Program-made: the position numbers and the translations under genes
The notes under the pieces: model-generated
Seen by the model: only the letters and a program-made list of their open reading frames with translations
What the model was told of the DNA's origin: nothing
Database searches by the model: none
Origin: Qipengyuania intermedia
GTDB taxonomy: Bacteria > Pseudomonadota > Alphaproteobacteria > Sphingomonadales > Sphingomonadaceae
DNA length: 64,000 nt
Reading direction: 5' to 3'
NCBI RefSeq assembly: GCF_019711615.1
Contig: NZ_JAIGNS010000002.1
Location: 545,501 to 609,500, forward strand
Part shown: one piece after another, positions 36,421-45,575 of the stretch
Layout of the letters: each line of letters starts with the position of its first letter
Numbering within the stretch: position 1 is the first letter of the stretch

Positions 36421-37065
36421 TCATTTCCTCTCAGGGTTATCTATCTGGTTGTCCGGATGGGCGCGCTGGAAGGCGGGCAGGGCTAGGCAGGCCTGTTCGA
36501 TCCGGGTGATGCGGGGCTTGTCGCTGAAATCGAAGCCGAACCGCTGCGCGTTGTAGACCTGCGGCAGCAGGCAGACTTCGAAGAAGCCGGGCGCGTCGAA
36601 CAGGAAGTCGCCCGTGTCCAATTGCGCGAGCCGCGCTTCGAGCGGGTCGAGCGTGCGCGCGAGCCAGTGGCGATACCATACGCCGATTTCGTCCTGCGAC
36701 TTGCCGTATTCGTTGGCGAGGTACTTGAGCACCGGAAGGTTCAGCGGCGCATGCAACTCTGTCGCGATGGCGTAGGCGAGTTCGCGCGCCACGTAGCGGT
36801 CCTCAATATCGGAAGGCAGCAGAGGCTGTTCGGGATAGGCTTCGTCTAGCCATTCCAGCTGCGCCATCGATTGGACCCGGTCCTTGCCGTCGGCTTCCAG
36901 CAGCGGCACCGAGCCGAAAGGGTTACGGCTGGTGAAGGCCTCGCCCTTCTGCTCAGAGGTGAGCAGGTTCACCGGGACGTACTCATAGTCCAGCCCCTTC
37001 AGCTCCAGCGCGATGCGCAGGCGGTAGCTGGTCGAGGAGCGGTAGTAACCGTGCAGCTTCATCAT
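36421..37065 (-). CDS. maiA: Maleylacetoacetate isomerase (zeta-class GST)
   Basis: This 214-residue zeta-class glutathione transferase converts maleylacetoacetate to fumarylacetoacetate. The active-site motif reads YRSSTSYRLRIAL: the usual SSCS is SSTS, with Thr in place of Cys. The NPFGSVPLLEADG and later LLPQVYNAQRF segments are typical of MaiA. The ATG at 37065 follows AGGAG; a second ATG sits directly after it. It is cotranscribed with the FAH-family gene. Confidence 0.9.
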   Translation of the reverse strand: MMKLHGYYRSSTSYRLRIALELKGLDYEYVPVNLLTSEQKGEAFTSRNPFGSVPLLEADGKDRVQSMAQLEWLDEAYPEQPLLPSDIEDRYVARELAYAIATELHAPLNLPVLKYLANEYGKSQDEIGVWYRHWLARTLDPLEARLAQLDTGDFLFDAPGFFEVCLLPQVYNAQRFGFDFSDKPRITRIEQACLALPAFQRAHPDNQIDNPERK

Positions 37066-37082
37066 GCGGCGTCTCCTACAGA

Positions 37083-37100
37083 GTGGAACACGTGGAACAC
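37083..37100. repeat. Tandem 9-bp direct repeat upstream of maiA
   Basis: GTGGAACAC occurs twice head to tail, creating a central CACGTG. It lies 18 bases upstream of the maiA start. It may be a regulator binding site or chance. Confidence 0.3.
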
Positions 37101-37215
37101 GGTCCAGGCGAAATATTCGCCGGACCCGCCAACCCCGTGAAAACCGGGGCACAGGACGGGTTCCGAGCAGTTCATGAGCGCCTGATGCCCGCGTTCCGGA
37201 AAGTAGGAAAGCACA

Positions 37216-38400
<1,185 letters not shown>

Positions 38401-38460
38401 ATAGTCTCCTCTGTTACGTGATTGCCGATGGCACCATGCGCTGTGCGGCGCAAGGGGGTG

Positions 38461-38907
38461 TCAGGCGACTTCCCCGCCCTGTCCGGTGAACAGGGCGTAT
38501 TCCGTCTCGTCGCATAGGCCCGTCACCCACTCGTCGCCCACTTTCAGCCAGGCGTGGAACCGGTTTTCCCGATCGCCGTCCAGGCGCGTTCCAATGAACA
38601 GGTCGGCCTCGATCCCGCGACGCTGCAACATGCTGCGCGCGGCAAGCGCCTGGGGCAGGCAGGTGGGTGAACCGGGCACGTTGCGCAGCGCCCGCGCGAT
38701 GGCAAAGCGGATGCGCCTCGTGACTTCCAGCTCGGCCCCTTGCGGAGCGTTGGTACGCGGCGCGCCCACAGAAGCGAAGCGTTCGTGCCACCGCCCCGAG
38801 GCCACGCCGGCCACCAATGCCTTGGCATACAGTAGCGCGGCCATGGCCTCGAACGTAGCGAGGCGGTCGGCGCTGTCGAGCGCGAGAAAGGTGCGCAGCT
38901 TCGGCAT
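38461..38907 (-). CDS. Lasso-peptide B2-type transglutaminase-like protein (orphan)
   Basis: This 148-residue protein of the transglutaminase-like family (Transglut_core3) includes lasso-peptide leader peptidases (B2). Cys83 in SPTCLPQALAARSML and His118 in RFHAWLKVGDEW sit in the expected context. The acidic triad residue that normally follows His by 12 is Gly130 here, with Asp133 as the nearest substitute. No leader-binding PqqD-like domain, cyclase or precursor gene is visible nearby. It may be a stand-alone protease or an unlinked part of another pathway. Confidence 0.8.
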   Translation of the reverse strand: MPKLRTFLALDSADRLATFEAMAALLYAKALVAGVASGRWHERFASVGAPRTNAPQGAELEVTRRIRFAIARALRNVPGSPTCLPQALAARSMLQRRGIEADLFIGTRLDGDRENRFHAWLKVGDEWVTGLCDETEYALFTGQGGEVA

Positions 38908-38944
38908 TACCGCGCCAGATTACCACGTTTTCGGGCGGAAAGCC

Positions 38945-39331
38945 TCAATTTACGTGGGGCAACGCCTTGCGGCAGTCCTCGGCACATTCGCGGCACATCT
39001 TGGCGCAGAGCTGGCAATGCGGATTGTCATGCTGCGAACATTCTTCGGCGCAGGTCTCGCACGCCTTGATGCAGGCTTCCATCTGGGCGCGAAGGACATC
39101 GATGTTCTGGGCAGTGCGACGGACGGCGAGGCGCGCGGTGGCGGCGCAGACATCGGCACAGTCGAGGCAGTTCCGGATGCACTGCGCCATGTCCATTTCT
39201 TCTGCCACGCAGGCATCGGCGCAAGAGGTGCAGAAAAGCGAGCACAGCATGGCGTGACGCGCGGCGAGGACGAGCTCTTCGGTCTCGTCCTGAACTTGCG
39301 GATGGGCTGCGATCATTGAGGGAAGCGACAT
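38945..39331 (-). CDS. Csp3-like cytosolic copper-storage four-helix protein
   Basis: This 128-residue Cys-rich protein belongs to the four-helix-bundle copper-binding (DUF326/Csp) family. It has 17 cysteines, at 30, 34, 37, 41, 51, 55, 58, 62, 87, 91, 94, 98, 106, 109, 113, 116 and 120, in helical C-x3-C and C-x2-C spacing, plus several histidines. Csp3 tetramers store many Cu(I) ions inside the bundle. There is no signal peptide, so it is the cytosolic Csp3 type. The ATG at 39331 follows AGGAG. Confidence 0.9.
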   Translation of the reverse strand: MSLPSMIAAHPQVQDETEELVLAARHAMLCSLFCTSCADACVAEEMDMAQCIRNCLDCADVCAATARLAVRRTAQNIDVLRAQMEACIKACETCAEECSQHDNPHCQLCAKMCRECAEDCRKALPHVN

Positions 39332-39406
39332 TGGGGGTCTCCTGTAATTGCTTTGTTCTTATTCAAGGCAATGGCGGGAGCGGCCCCTTCGTTCCGTCGG
39401 GCAGGA

Positions 39407-39775
39407 TCAGTGGTGTGCGGCGGCCTGCTGAACCGAGTGGATCACCTCTGCCGGCGGGCAGGGCTTGGACAGCGCAGTGGCTTTCGGAAAGCGTTCGGCG
39501 ACCTGTGCCGGCGTGATCTGTCCGGAATGGAAGATGACCTGCACGTCTTCCGCCATCATCTGTTCGGCCAGCGGATAGACGATGCAGTCACCCAGCTGAA
39601 CGTCGAGGATGGCGATGTCGGGCTTGTTCTTCTGATAGGCCAGCATGGCAGAGGATAGGTCGTCGAAGGGACCTTCGACCAGATATCCTGCTTCCGAAAC
39701 GGTGTCGCACAGATCGTAGCCGATGATCAGTTCATCCTCGGCCACGAGTATGCGCAGTGGTTGCTGCTGTCCCAT
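39407..39775 (-). CDS. Single-domain response regulator
   Basis: This 122-residue receiver domain has no output domain. Phospho-acceptor Asp58 is in AILDVQLGD, the acidic pair is Glu13/Asp14 in VAEDELIIG, the switch Ser84 is in HSGQ and Lys104 in SKPCPP. Such stand-alone receivers in alphaproteobacteria often pair with HWE/HisKA_2 kinases or the general stress pathway. No kinase gene is adjacent, so the partner is unknown. Confidence 0.9.
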   Translation of the reverse strand: MGQQQPLRILVAEDELIIGYDLCDTVSEAGYLVEGPFDDLSSAMLAYQKNKPDIAILDVQLGDCIVYPLAEQMMAEDVQVIFHSGQITPAQVAERFPKATALSKPCPPAEVIHSVQQAAAHH

Positions 39776-39839
39776 CCTGCTCTCCTCACGCGCGCTGACC
39801 CAGTGGAGTCAACGCGCGTAGGAGAAAAGGTTCCCGCGC

Positions 39840-40319
39840 TTAGACGGTGGAGCCGTACTTCTGCTTGAACGCCTCGGTATCGCCGCCTGCCAGGAGAGCC
39901 GCCTGGCCGACCCAGTCGTCGCGGCGGATGCGGCCCTGGAAGCGCCCCAGCTGGGCGTCCACGCGCTCGATTTCGGCATCGTCCCATGCAGCGATCTGGT
40001 CGAAACGGGTCACGCCCAGGTCACCTAGCGTGGCGGCAAGCTTGGGTCCCACGCCCTTGATCCGGGTGAGATCGTCTCCGCCGGTAGCTTTTGCCACGGA
40101 CGGAGTTGTCGGAACGGCAGGATCCTTCGCTGCGGCAGGCGCGCTATCGATCAGCGCGGCGTTGCGATGGGCCTTGTCCGCGCCTTCGTCCAGCACGTCG
40201 CTTTTCGCGCCGGTCACGCGGGTGCGCCGGGTCGAGCGGAAGAGATAGAAGGCAACGACGATACCGATCAGCAGGGCGACCAGTATCAGCGGCCATTGTT
40301 CGGCGACCAATTCGCTCAT
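39840..40319 (-). CDS. Membrane-anchored helix-hairpin-helix protein
   Basis: This 159-residue protein has one N-terminal transmembrane helix (about 10-27), a basic stretch, a low-complexity linker and a C-terminal helix-hairpin-helix region (about 83-159) containing DLTRIKGVGPKLAATLGDLGV. This resembles the DUF4332 or RNA-polymerase-alpha-like helix-hairpin-helix fold. The function is unknown. Its ATG overlaps the stop of the 43-residue membrane protein upstream (ATGA). Confidence 0.75.
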   Translation of the reverse strand: MSELVAEQWPLILVALLIGIVVAFYLFRSTRRTRVTGAKSDVLDEGADKAHRNAALIDSAPAAAKDPAVPTTPSVAKATGGDDLTRIKGVGPKLAATLGDLGVTRFDQIAAWDDAEIERVDAQLGRFQGRIRRDDWVGQAALLAGGDTEAFKQKYGSTV

Positions 40320-40447
40320 GACGTTTCCTCTTGGCTTTCTTCAGTGACGGATGGCTCGGGCGCGCGGCCCCAGGCCAGCCATCCGATAGCGAGGCCGAGC
40401 CCGTAGGCAGCCAGCATCAGGGCGGTGGTTTCCAGCCAGATCGGCAT
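40316..40447 (-). CDS. 43-residue single-span membrane protein
   Basis: This is a small open frame of 43 codons with one hydrophobic helix (about 6-26, ending GLAIGWLAWGR) and an acidic Ser/Glu-rich tail. It is tightly coupled on both sides: its ATG overlaps the OmpA-like stop by one base (TGATG), and its stop overlaps the helix-hairpin-helix start by ATGA. The gapless fit and a clear membrane segment argue that it is translated. The function is unknown. Confidence 0.7.
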   Translation of the reverse strand: MPIWLETTALMLAAYGLGLAIGWLAWGRAPEPSVTEESQEETS

Positions 40448-41187
40448 CAGCGTGGTCCCGGCGTGTCGACAGGGGTGGGGGTCACCGGCTCGATCCGGAT
40501 GACGGAAAATTCGATGCGGCGATTGGCGGGATCGTCGGCCTCCAGCCCCTCGACCGGTTCGGCAGACCCGACCCCGCGGGCGCGCAACCCGTCGCGCGGA
40601 ATGCCGCGGCGCACGAGGGCTTCCCGCACCGCGCGGGCGCGATCCTGGCTGAGCGCAAGGTTCGTTTCTTCGCTTCCGCTGCGGTCGGTATGGCCGATGA
40701 TAGCGATGATCGAGCCAAGGCACGGGCGCAGCGCGTCGGCCACTTCGCCGATCAGGATATTGCTGGTGTCGAGCAATGCGGCGCTACCTTCCTCGAAGCG
40801 GATGGAGCGCGTGCGCAGCAGGGTCTCGACATCGTCCTCGCAATGCAGCGGCTCGAAATCGAGGTCCCCGGCCGATGCGTTGGCCCAGCCGTCTTCCCAG
40901 CTGATGCCGCCGACGCCCGGCAGTGCGGCCACCAGCTTGGCGGCGCGATCCCGCGTTCCTTCATCGAGGTTCTCGCCGCCCGAAAGCATGGGGTGGCGGA
41001 TCGGTGCGCCTTCGCTGGTTTCGAAGCGAGCGGTGACCGGCTCGTATCCGGCCTCGGCAATCGCGGCCTTCGCCCGCTCGTCGAGGCGCTGCGCCAGCGC
41101 TTCTGCGCCGGGCTGGCTGCCGACGTAGCCGAGGGCCACGACGAGGGCGGCACCGAGAGAGATGGCAAGGGCGGGGCGGGCATTCAT
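40447..41187 (-). CDS. OmpA-family peptidoglycan-binding protein
   Basis: This 246-residue envelope protein has an N-terminal membrane anchor or signal (about 8-22), a BON-like region (about 35-115) and a C-terminal OmpA domain (about 125-235). The OmpA motif IGHTDRSGSEETNLALSQDR with later ANRRIEFSV gives the Asp and Arg that bind diaminopimelate in peptidoglycan. It probably links the envelope to the wall. It follows the von Willebrand lipoprotein gene after 64 bp and precedes the 43-residue membrane gene. Confidence 0.88.
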   Translation of the reverse strand: MNARPALAISLGAALVVALGYVGSQPGAEALAQRLDERAKAAIAEAGYEPVTARFETSEGAPIRHPMLSGGENLDEGTRDRAAKLVAALPGVGGISWEDGWANASAGDLDFEPLHCEDDVETLLRTRSIRFEEGSAALLDTSNILIGEVADALRPCLGSIIAIIGHTDRSGSEETNLALSQDRARAVREALVRRGIPRDGLRARGVGSAEPVEGLEADDPANRRIEFSVIRIEPVTPTPVDTPGPR

Positions 41188-41251
41188 GGTCCCCGCCTTC
41201 TAGCCGCGCGCCGCAGGGGTGCAAGGCCCACGGCGCGCGCTATGCGCAGAC

Positions 41252-42898
41252 TTACATCTGCGCTTCGGCCGTTCGGGCGAGTTCGACGAATTCCTGCCGC
41301 CAGAAATCGCGCTGGCGCCCGGCAAGGCGTACCACGTCGTCCCAGGAATATTCGGCGAGAAGCTCGTCGCCGCGCAATTTCTGGCCATAGGCAGCCACGG
41401 CCGCGGCAAAGGCGAAATCGCCCTGCGGCAGGCGCTGCGTGGCCAGCCGTTCGGCCGGAAGGCGATATTGCAGCAGTTTCGATTTAGAGCCGCCGGGCAA
41501 TTTGTACCGCAGCTGGACGAAGGCAGCCTCGTTCGCATCGCCCGCCTTGGCCTTGCCGCGATTGCCTGCATAGCGGCGCTCCCCGATCCAGCCCTTCGCG
41601 CCCGTCGGGATGACCTCGTAAAGTGCCGTCACCTGGTGACCGGCGCCGATATCGCCTGCATCTACCCGGTCGTTGGCAAAATCCTCTTCCCGGAGCGCGC
41701 GGTTTTCATATCCGATCAGGCGGTACTGGCTGACCACGGCGGGATTGAATTCGACCTGTATCTTCACGTCCTTGGCGATTGTGAAGAGGGTCGAACTCAT
41801 TTCGTCGCGCAGCACCTTTTTCGCTTCGAGCGCGCTGTCGATATAGGCGTAATTGCCATTACCGTGGTTGGCGATCTGCTCCATCATGGCTTCGTTGTAA
41901 TTGCCCGTCCCGAAGCCGAGCGTGGTCAGAGTAATGCCGCTGTTGCGCTTCTTTTCAATCTTGTCGATCAGGGCATCGGTGTCCGACATGCCGACGTTGA
42001 AATCGCCGTCGGTGGCGAGGATCACGCGGTTGACGCCGCCCTCAATGAAGCCCTGCTCCGCCATGGAATAGGCGAGGTCCAACCCGGCCGCGCCGGCAGT
42101 GGAGCCACCCGCACCCAGCCGGGCAAGCGCCGCGCGCACCTTGGCAGGATTGCTGGTCGGCTCCAGCACGACACCGGTGGAGCCGGCATAGACGACGATT
42201 GATACCTTGTCGTCGCGGCTCATTTCCGAAGCGAGGCCGGACAGTGCGCGCTTGACCAGCGGCAGCTTGTCCGGGCTGTCCATCGAACCCGATACATCGA
42301 CGAGGAACACGAGGTTCGCCGCCGGGCGTTCGCTACGCGGCAGGTCGTATCCGCGCAGGCCCACGCGGACCAGCTTGGCCTCCTCGTTCCAGGGGCTCGC
42401 CGCCGTGCTCAGCGTGACCGAGAACGGCTTGCTGCGATCTGCGGGCGCGGCATAGTCATAGCGGAAGTAGTTGATCATCTCCTCGGTCCGCACGGCGTCC
42501 TGCGGAGGCAGCTGGCCCATTGTCAGGAACCGGCGCGCATTGGCATAAGCACCGGTGTCGACATCGACCGAGAAGGTCGAAACCGGCTCACTGGCGGTGA
42601 CCCTGATCGGCGAGACTTCCTCTCCCGCGTAACGTTCGCGGTCTTCCGGCGGGATCACCATGCCGTGATCGCCGATCCAGGGCGCGGCTACCGAAACCGG
42701 TGGGGGAGGGGCCATGGCCATCTCCGCGCTTTCGTACATGACCGAGGCATCGGCGGATTCCTCGATATCGACTGTCGTCAGGCGTTCGTGCTTTTCGCTG
42801 CCATCCTTGACCCCTTCGCATCCGGCGAGGGCCATGATCAGGGCGGCAGTCGAAACGAAGGCAAGCGAGCCTCCAGCTATGCGTGTTGTGTTGTCCAT
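41252..42898 (-). CDS. von Willebrand factor type A (YfbK-like) lipoprotein
   Basis: This is a 548-residue lipoprotein. The signal peptide ends in LAGC with Cys27, and a von Willebrand N-terminal domain (about 85-190) precedes the vWA domain with the metal-ion-dependent adhesion motif DVSGSMD (201-207). A C-terminal DUF3520-like domain follows. The family (YfbK, yfbK-type) is widespread in proteobacterial envelopes; the ligand is unknown. The ATG at 42898 is preceded by GGAGAGG on the coding strand. About 190 bp without a gene lies upstream, AT-rich for this genome. Confidence 0.9.
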   Translation of the reverse strand: MDNTTRIAGGSLAFVSTAALIMALAGCEGVKDGSEKHERLTTVDIEESADASVMYESAEMAMAPPPPVSVAAPWIGDHGMVIPPEDRERYAGEEVSPIRVTASEPVSTFSVDVDTGAYANARRFLTMGQLPPQDAVRTEEMINYFRYDYAAPADRSKPFSVTLSTAASPWNEEAKLVRVGLRGYDLPRSERPAANLVFLVDVSGSMDSPDKLPLVKRALSGLASEMSRDDKVSIVVYAGSTGVVLEPTSNPAKVRAALARLGAGGSTAGAAGLDLAYSMAEQGFIEGGVNRVILATDGDFNVGMSDTDALIDKIEKKRNSGITLTTLGFGTGNYNEAMMEQIANHGNGNYAYIDSALEAKKVLRDEMSSTLFTIAKDVKIQVEFNPAVVSQYRLIGYENRALREEDFANDRVDAGDIGAGHQVTALYEVIPTGAKGWIGERRYAGNRGKAKAGDANEAAFVQLRYKLPGGSKSKLLQYRLPAERLATQRLPQGDFAFAAAVAAYGQKLRGDELLAEYSWDDVVRLAGRQRDFWRQEFVELARTAEAQM

Positions 42899-43089
42899 TT
42901 TTGTCCTCTCCACGATTCGCTCTCCCAGTGTGATGTTATTACATAAATTACGGCATCAACAAGGCAAGAATGTGGCAAAAGTAGGGCAAGGGTCAATCGG
43001 GGCGTGAAGTATCAGCAACGCGAAGGGCGGTTCGCGAATTATAATTCACTGATATTATTGAGGTTTTAAGAAGTGAGGAAGGGGCGGCC

Positions 43090-44586
43090 CTATTCGGGCG
43101 TTTCTGCCTTATTTCGCTTAAACAGAACCCGATCTTCAGGACCGAAGCCGCGTTTCCAGATCACAAAACCGTAAGTAAGCAGGATCGCCGGCACGCCAAA
43201 GGCGAGTTCTGCCCACTCGGGAAGCTGTGTCGCCAGCCAGCCGACGAGGACCGCCGGGGCGACCGCGTAGAGCAGTGCCCAGCGCCAATTGTTGATCGGA
43301 TGGCCGAGGATGCGGGTAAGCAGCAGAGCCTTCACCAGGCTTGCCACACCCAGCGCGATCATCAGGGCGAGCGCAGCTGCGGCGGCCTTGTACGGCTCGC
43401 CATAGCCTAGGCTTTCGACGAGCATGATAAGTGTGATGGTGAGCGCCGCCTGGAACGCGATGGTCCCGACCGAAATCGCGAGGTTGCGACCACGAGCGAC
43501 GTAGATCAGCACGGCTTCGGACACGACTGCGGTTGCCGCCACGACCTCTGCCGCAAGCAGGAACGCCAGCGCGCCTGTGCCGCCGACGAATTCGGGACCC
43601 ACCAGGCCCATCACGGCTTCGCCGGGTACGCCCAGCGCCAGTGCGATCCCGGCCTGCGCCGCGATGATCCAGAAGCCGACCTGACAGACCTGCTTGGCGA
43701 TCGCGGCGTAGTTCTTGGTCTTCAGGTTCTTGGTAATCACCGGCCCGAGGATCGGTTCGAAACTGGTCTTGAGCTTTTGCGGCAGGCTCGCGACCTGCTG
43801 GGCGATGTAGTAAACGCCGACCGCGGCGGGCGCTGCGAAAAGGCCGAGGATGAAGATGTCGAGGCGGCGCGTTCCCCACTCGATGGCATCGGCCGTCGCC
43901 AGCGGCAGTGCCCGGGCCGTCACCTTGCGCATATAGCCCAGTTCCGGACGCCAGTGTTTCGGCGGTCCGTAGCTGCGGAAGAAGGCGTAAAGGCCGGTGA
44001 ACAGGCCCGCGTAGATCGACACCAGATAGGCGAGCGAGAGGCCGGAATCCGACAGGGCAGGCACAAAATAGAACACGCCCGCCATGATCGAGATCGTCCA
44101 CGGCTCGACCACCGCCCTAGCGCGCACGGTGGTCGCAATATCGTATTTGTAAGCCTGCGCCGCCAGCACGATCTCTGTCAGGGCGTAGCCGGGAATGGCC
44201 AGCACGATCAGCCGGTCAAGTTCCGTGAATTCGCCGCTCGGGAAAAGAGGCGCGGGAACCAGCCAGAAGAATGCAGCTGCCAGCGCAGAAAAGACGATTG
44301 CCAGCAGCATGCCGTCGTAGACGAGGTTTGCAGGATGCGTCCCCTCTTCGCCATCGGCCAGCCGCTGTGCGAGCCCGCGCTTTTCGCCCATCGAACACAT
44401 CAGTGCGACCAATTCGACCACGACGAGGGCGGAGGCAAAGCGTCCCAGCGCCTCGGGGCCGTAGAGGCGGCCCGCGATGAACAGGAACGGCAGGCGCGCC
44501 AGCAAGCGAAGCAGGAAACCGATGAAGTTCTGCCGCCCGCCCTTGGCGATGGCGGTCAGGTCTTCGTCATTGGCAGCGGCAGTCAT
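43090..44586 (-). CDS. Polysaccharide flippase-like (MOP/Wzx) membrane protein
   Basis: This 498-residue polytopic protein has about twelve to fourteen hydrophobic helices and belongs to the MOP superfamily (Wzx/MurJ-like O-antigen flippases). It begins with a polar AIAKGGRQNFIGFLLRLLARLPF, typical of Wzx proteins. It would flip an undecaprenyl-linked saccharide across the inner membrane. The ATG at 44586 overlaps the stop of gpsA by ATGA. The same frame is open further upstream to 45132 but lies inside gpsA and is rejected. It may serve the polysaccharide made by the operon at 28.8-34.3 kb. Confidence 0.88.
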   Translation of the reverse strand: MTAAANDEDLTAIAKGGRQNFIGFLLRLLARLPFLFIAGRLYGPEALGRFASALVVVELVALMCSMGEKRGLAQRLADGEEGTHPANLVYDGMLLAIVFSALAAAFFWLVPAPLFPSGEFTELDRLIVLAIPGYALTEIVLAAQAYKYDIATTVRARAVVEPWTISIMAGVFYFVPALSDSGLSLAYLVSIYAGLFTGLYAFFRSYGPPKHWRPELGYMRKVTARALPLATADAIEWGTRRLDIFILGLFAAPAAVGVYYIAQQVASLPQKLKTSFEPILGPVITKNLKTKNYAAIAKQVCQVGFWIIAAQAGIALALGVPGEAVMGLVGPEFVGGTGALAFLLAAEVVAATAVVSEAVLIYVARGRNLAISVGTIAFQAALTITLIMLVESLGYGEPYKAAAAALALMIALGVASLVKALLLTRILGHPINNWRWALLYAVAPAVLVGWLATQLPEWAELAFGVPAILLTYGFVIWKRGFGPEDRVLFKRNKAETPE

Positions 44587-45575
44587 CCCGCATCGCCCTG
44601 TTCGGCCTTGAGGGGCCGCGCGAGGATGCCTTCGACGACGGACTTCGGCTCGTCTCCCTTGAGGAGGTCGTAGACAGCCGTCACGATCGGCATGGCGACG
44701 CCTTGGCGCGCGGCAAGTTCGACGAGCACTGGCGCGGTGTGCGCGCCTTCCGCCACGGTGCGCCTGTCGCTCATCAGGGCATCGGCGCTCTCCCCTTCGC
44801 CCAGCGCATTGCCGAGCGAGAAATTGCGGCTGGAAGTGGAGGAGCAAGTAAGAACGAGATCGCCAAGCCCGCACAGTCCGGCGAGCGTTTCGGCCCGCGC
44901 CCCGAGCGCTTCCCCGAAGCGCAGCATTTCGGCATAGCCGCGGGCAATCAATGCCGCGCGCGCGTTCTGGCCCAAGCCGAGGCCGTCCACTACGCCGCAG
45001 GCGATCGCGAGCACGTTCTTCACCGCCCCGCCGATCTCGGCGCCCACGACATCGTCGGAATAATAGGGCCGGAAGGCAGTCCGTGCGATGAGCGGGGACA
45101 GGCGGTCCCACTGCTCTGCTCCGCCGCCGCACGCGAGCGTCACGGCGGTCGGCAAGCCTGCGGCGACCTCATGCGCGAAAGTGGGGCCGGAAAGGACAGC
45201 GATCGCGCTGTTCGGGGCCGTTTCCTTCGCAACGTGGTTCATCAACCTGCCGCTGCCAGCCTCGATACCCTTGGAACACAGAACCAGGTCGGCCGGATGG
45301 GATGGCATGGCGGCCAGAACGGAGCCCATGTGCTGGGCTGGCGTGACGACCAGCAGCGCATCAAGCGTGGCCATTTCCGCAAGATCGCTGGTGGCGGTAA
45401 TGTGCGCGCTCAGGCTGGCGCTGGGCAGGTAGATCGAATTGGTGTGCGCGGAATTGATCTCGTCGACCAGTTCTTCCTCGCGCGCCCAGATCTTCACCGC
45501 GCGGCCATCGCTCGCCAGCATCTGTGCCAGCGCCGTGCCCCATGCACCGGCTCCGAGAACCCCTACGCTGCTCAT
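44583..45575 (-). CDS. gpsA: Glycerol-3-phosphate dehydrogenase [NAD(P)+] (GpsA)
   Basis: GpsA is a 330-residue soluble enzyme that reduces dihydroxyacetone phosphate to sn-glycerol 3-phosphate for phospholipid synthesis. The Rossmann motif [10 protein letters not shown] is at 8-17. [24 protein letters not shown] with the catalytic lysine, and [13 protein letters not shown] are typical of GpsA. It overlaps tsaD upstream and the flippase downstream, both by ATGA. Confidence 0.97.
   Translation of the reverse strand: MSSVGVLGAGAWGTALAQMLASDGRAVKIWAREEELVDEINSAHTNSIYLPSASLSAHITATSDLAEMATLDALLVVTPAQHMGSVLAAMPSHPADLVLCSKGIEAGSGRLMNHVAKETAPNSAIAVLSGPTFAHEVAAGLPTAVTLACGGGAEQWDRLSPLIARTAFRPYYSDDVVGAEIGGAVKNVLAIACGVVDGLGLGQNARAALIARGYAEMLRFGEALGARAETLAGLCGLGDLVLTCSSTSSRNFSLGNALGEGESADALMSDRRTVAEGAHTAPVLVELAARQGVAMPIVTAVYDLLKGDEPKSVVEGILARPLKAEQGDAG

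Noticed and set aside
42899-43089. AT-rich gap with palindrome GAATTATAATTC (43036-43047) as a promoter or origin-like site
   Set aside because: It probably holds the promoter of the vWA gene, but no convincing -35/-10 pair with correct spacing could be placed, and no DnaA boxes or iterons are present.
44587-45132. N-terminal extension of the flippase frame
   Set aside because: It lies wholly inside gpsA in another frame and reads as Arg-rich nonsense. The ATG at 44586 is joined to gpsA by an ATGA overlap.
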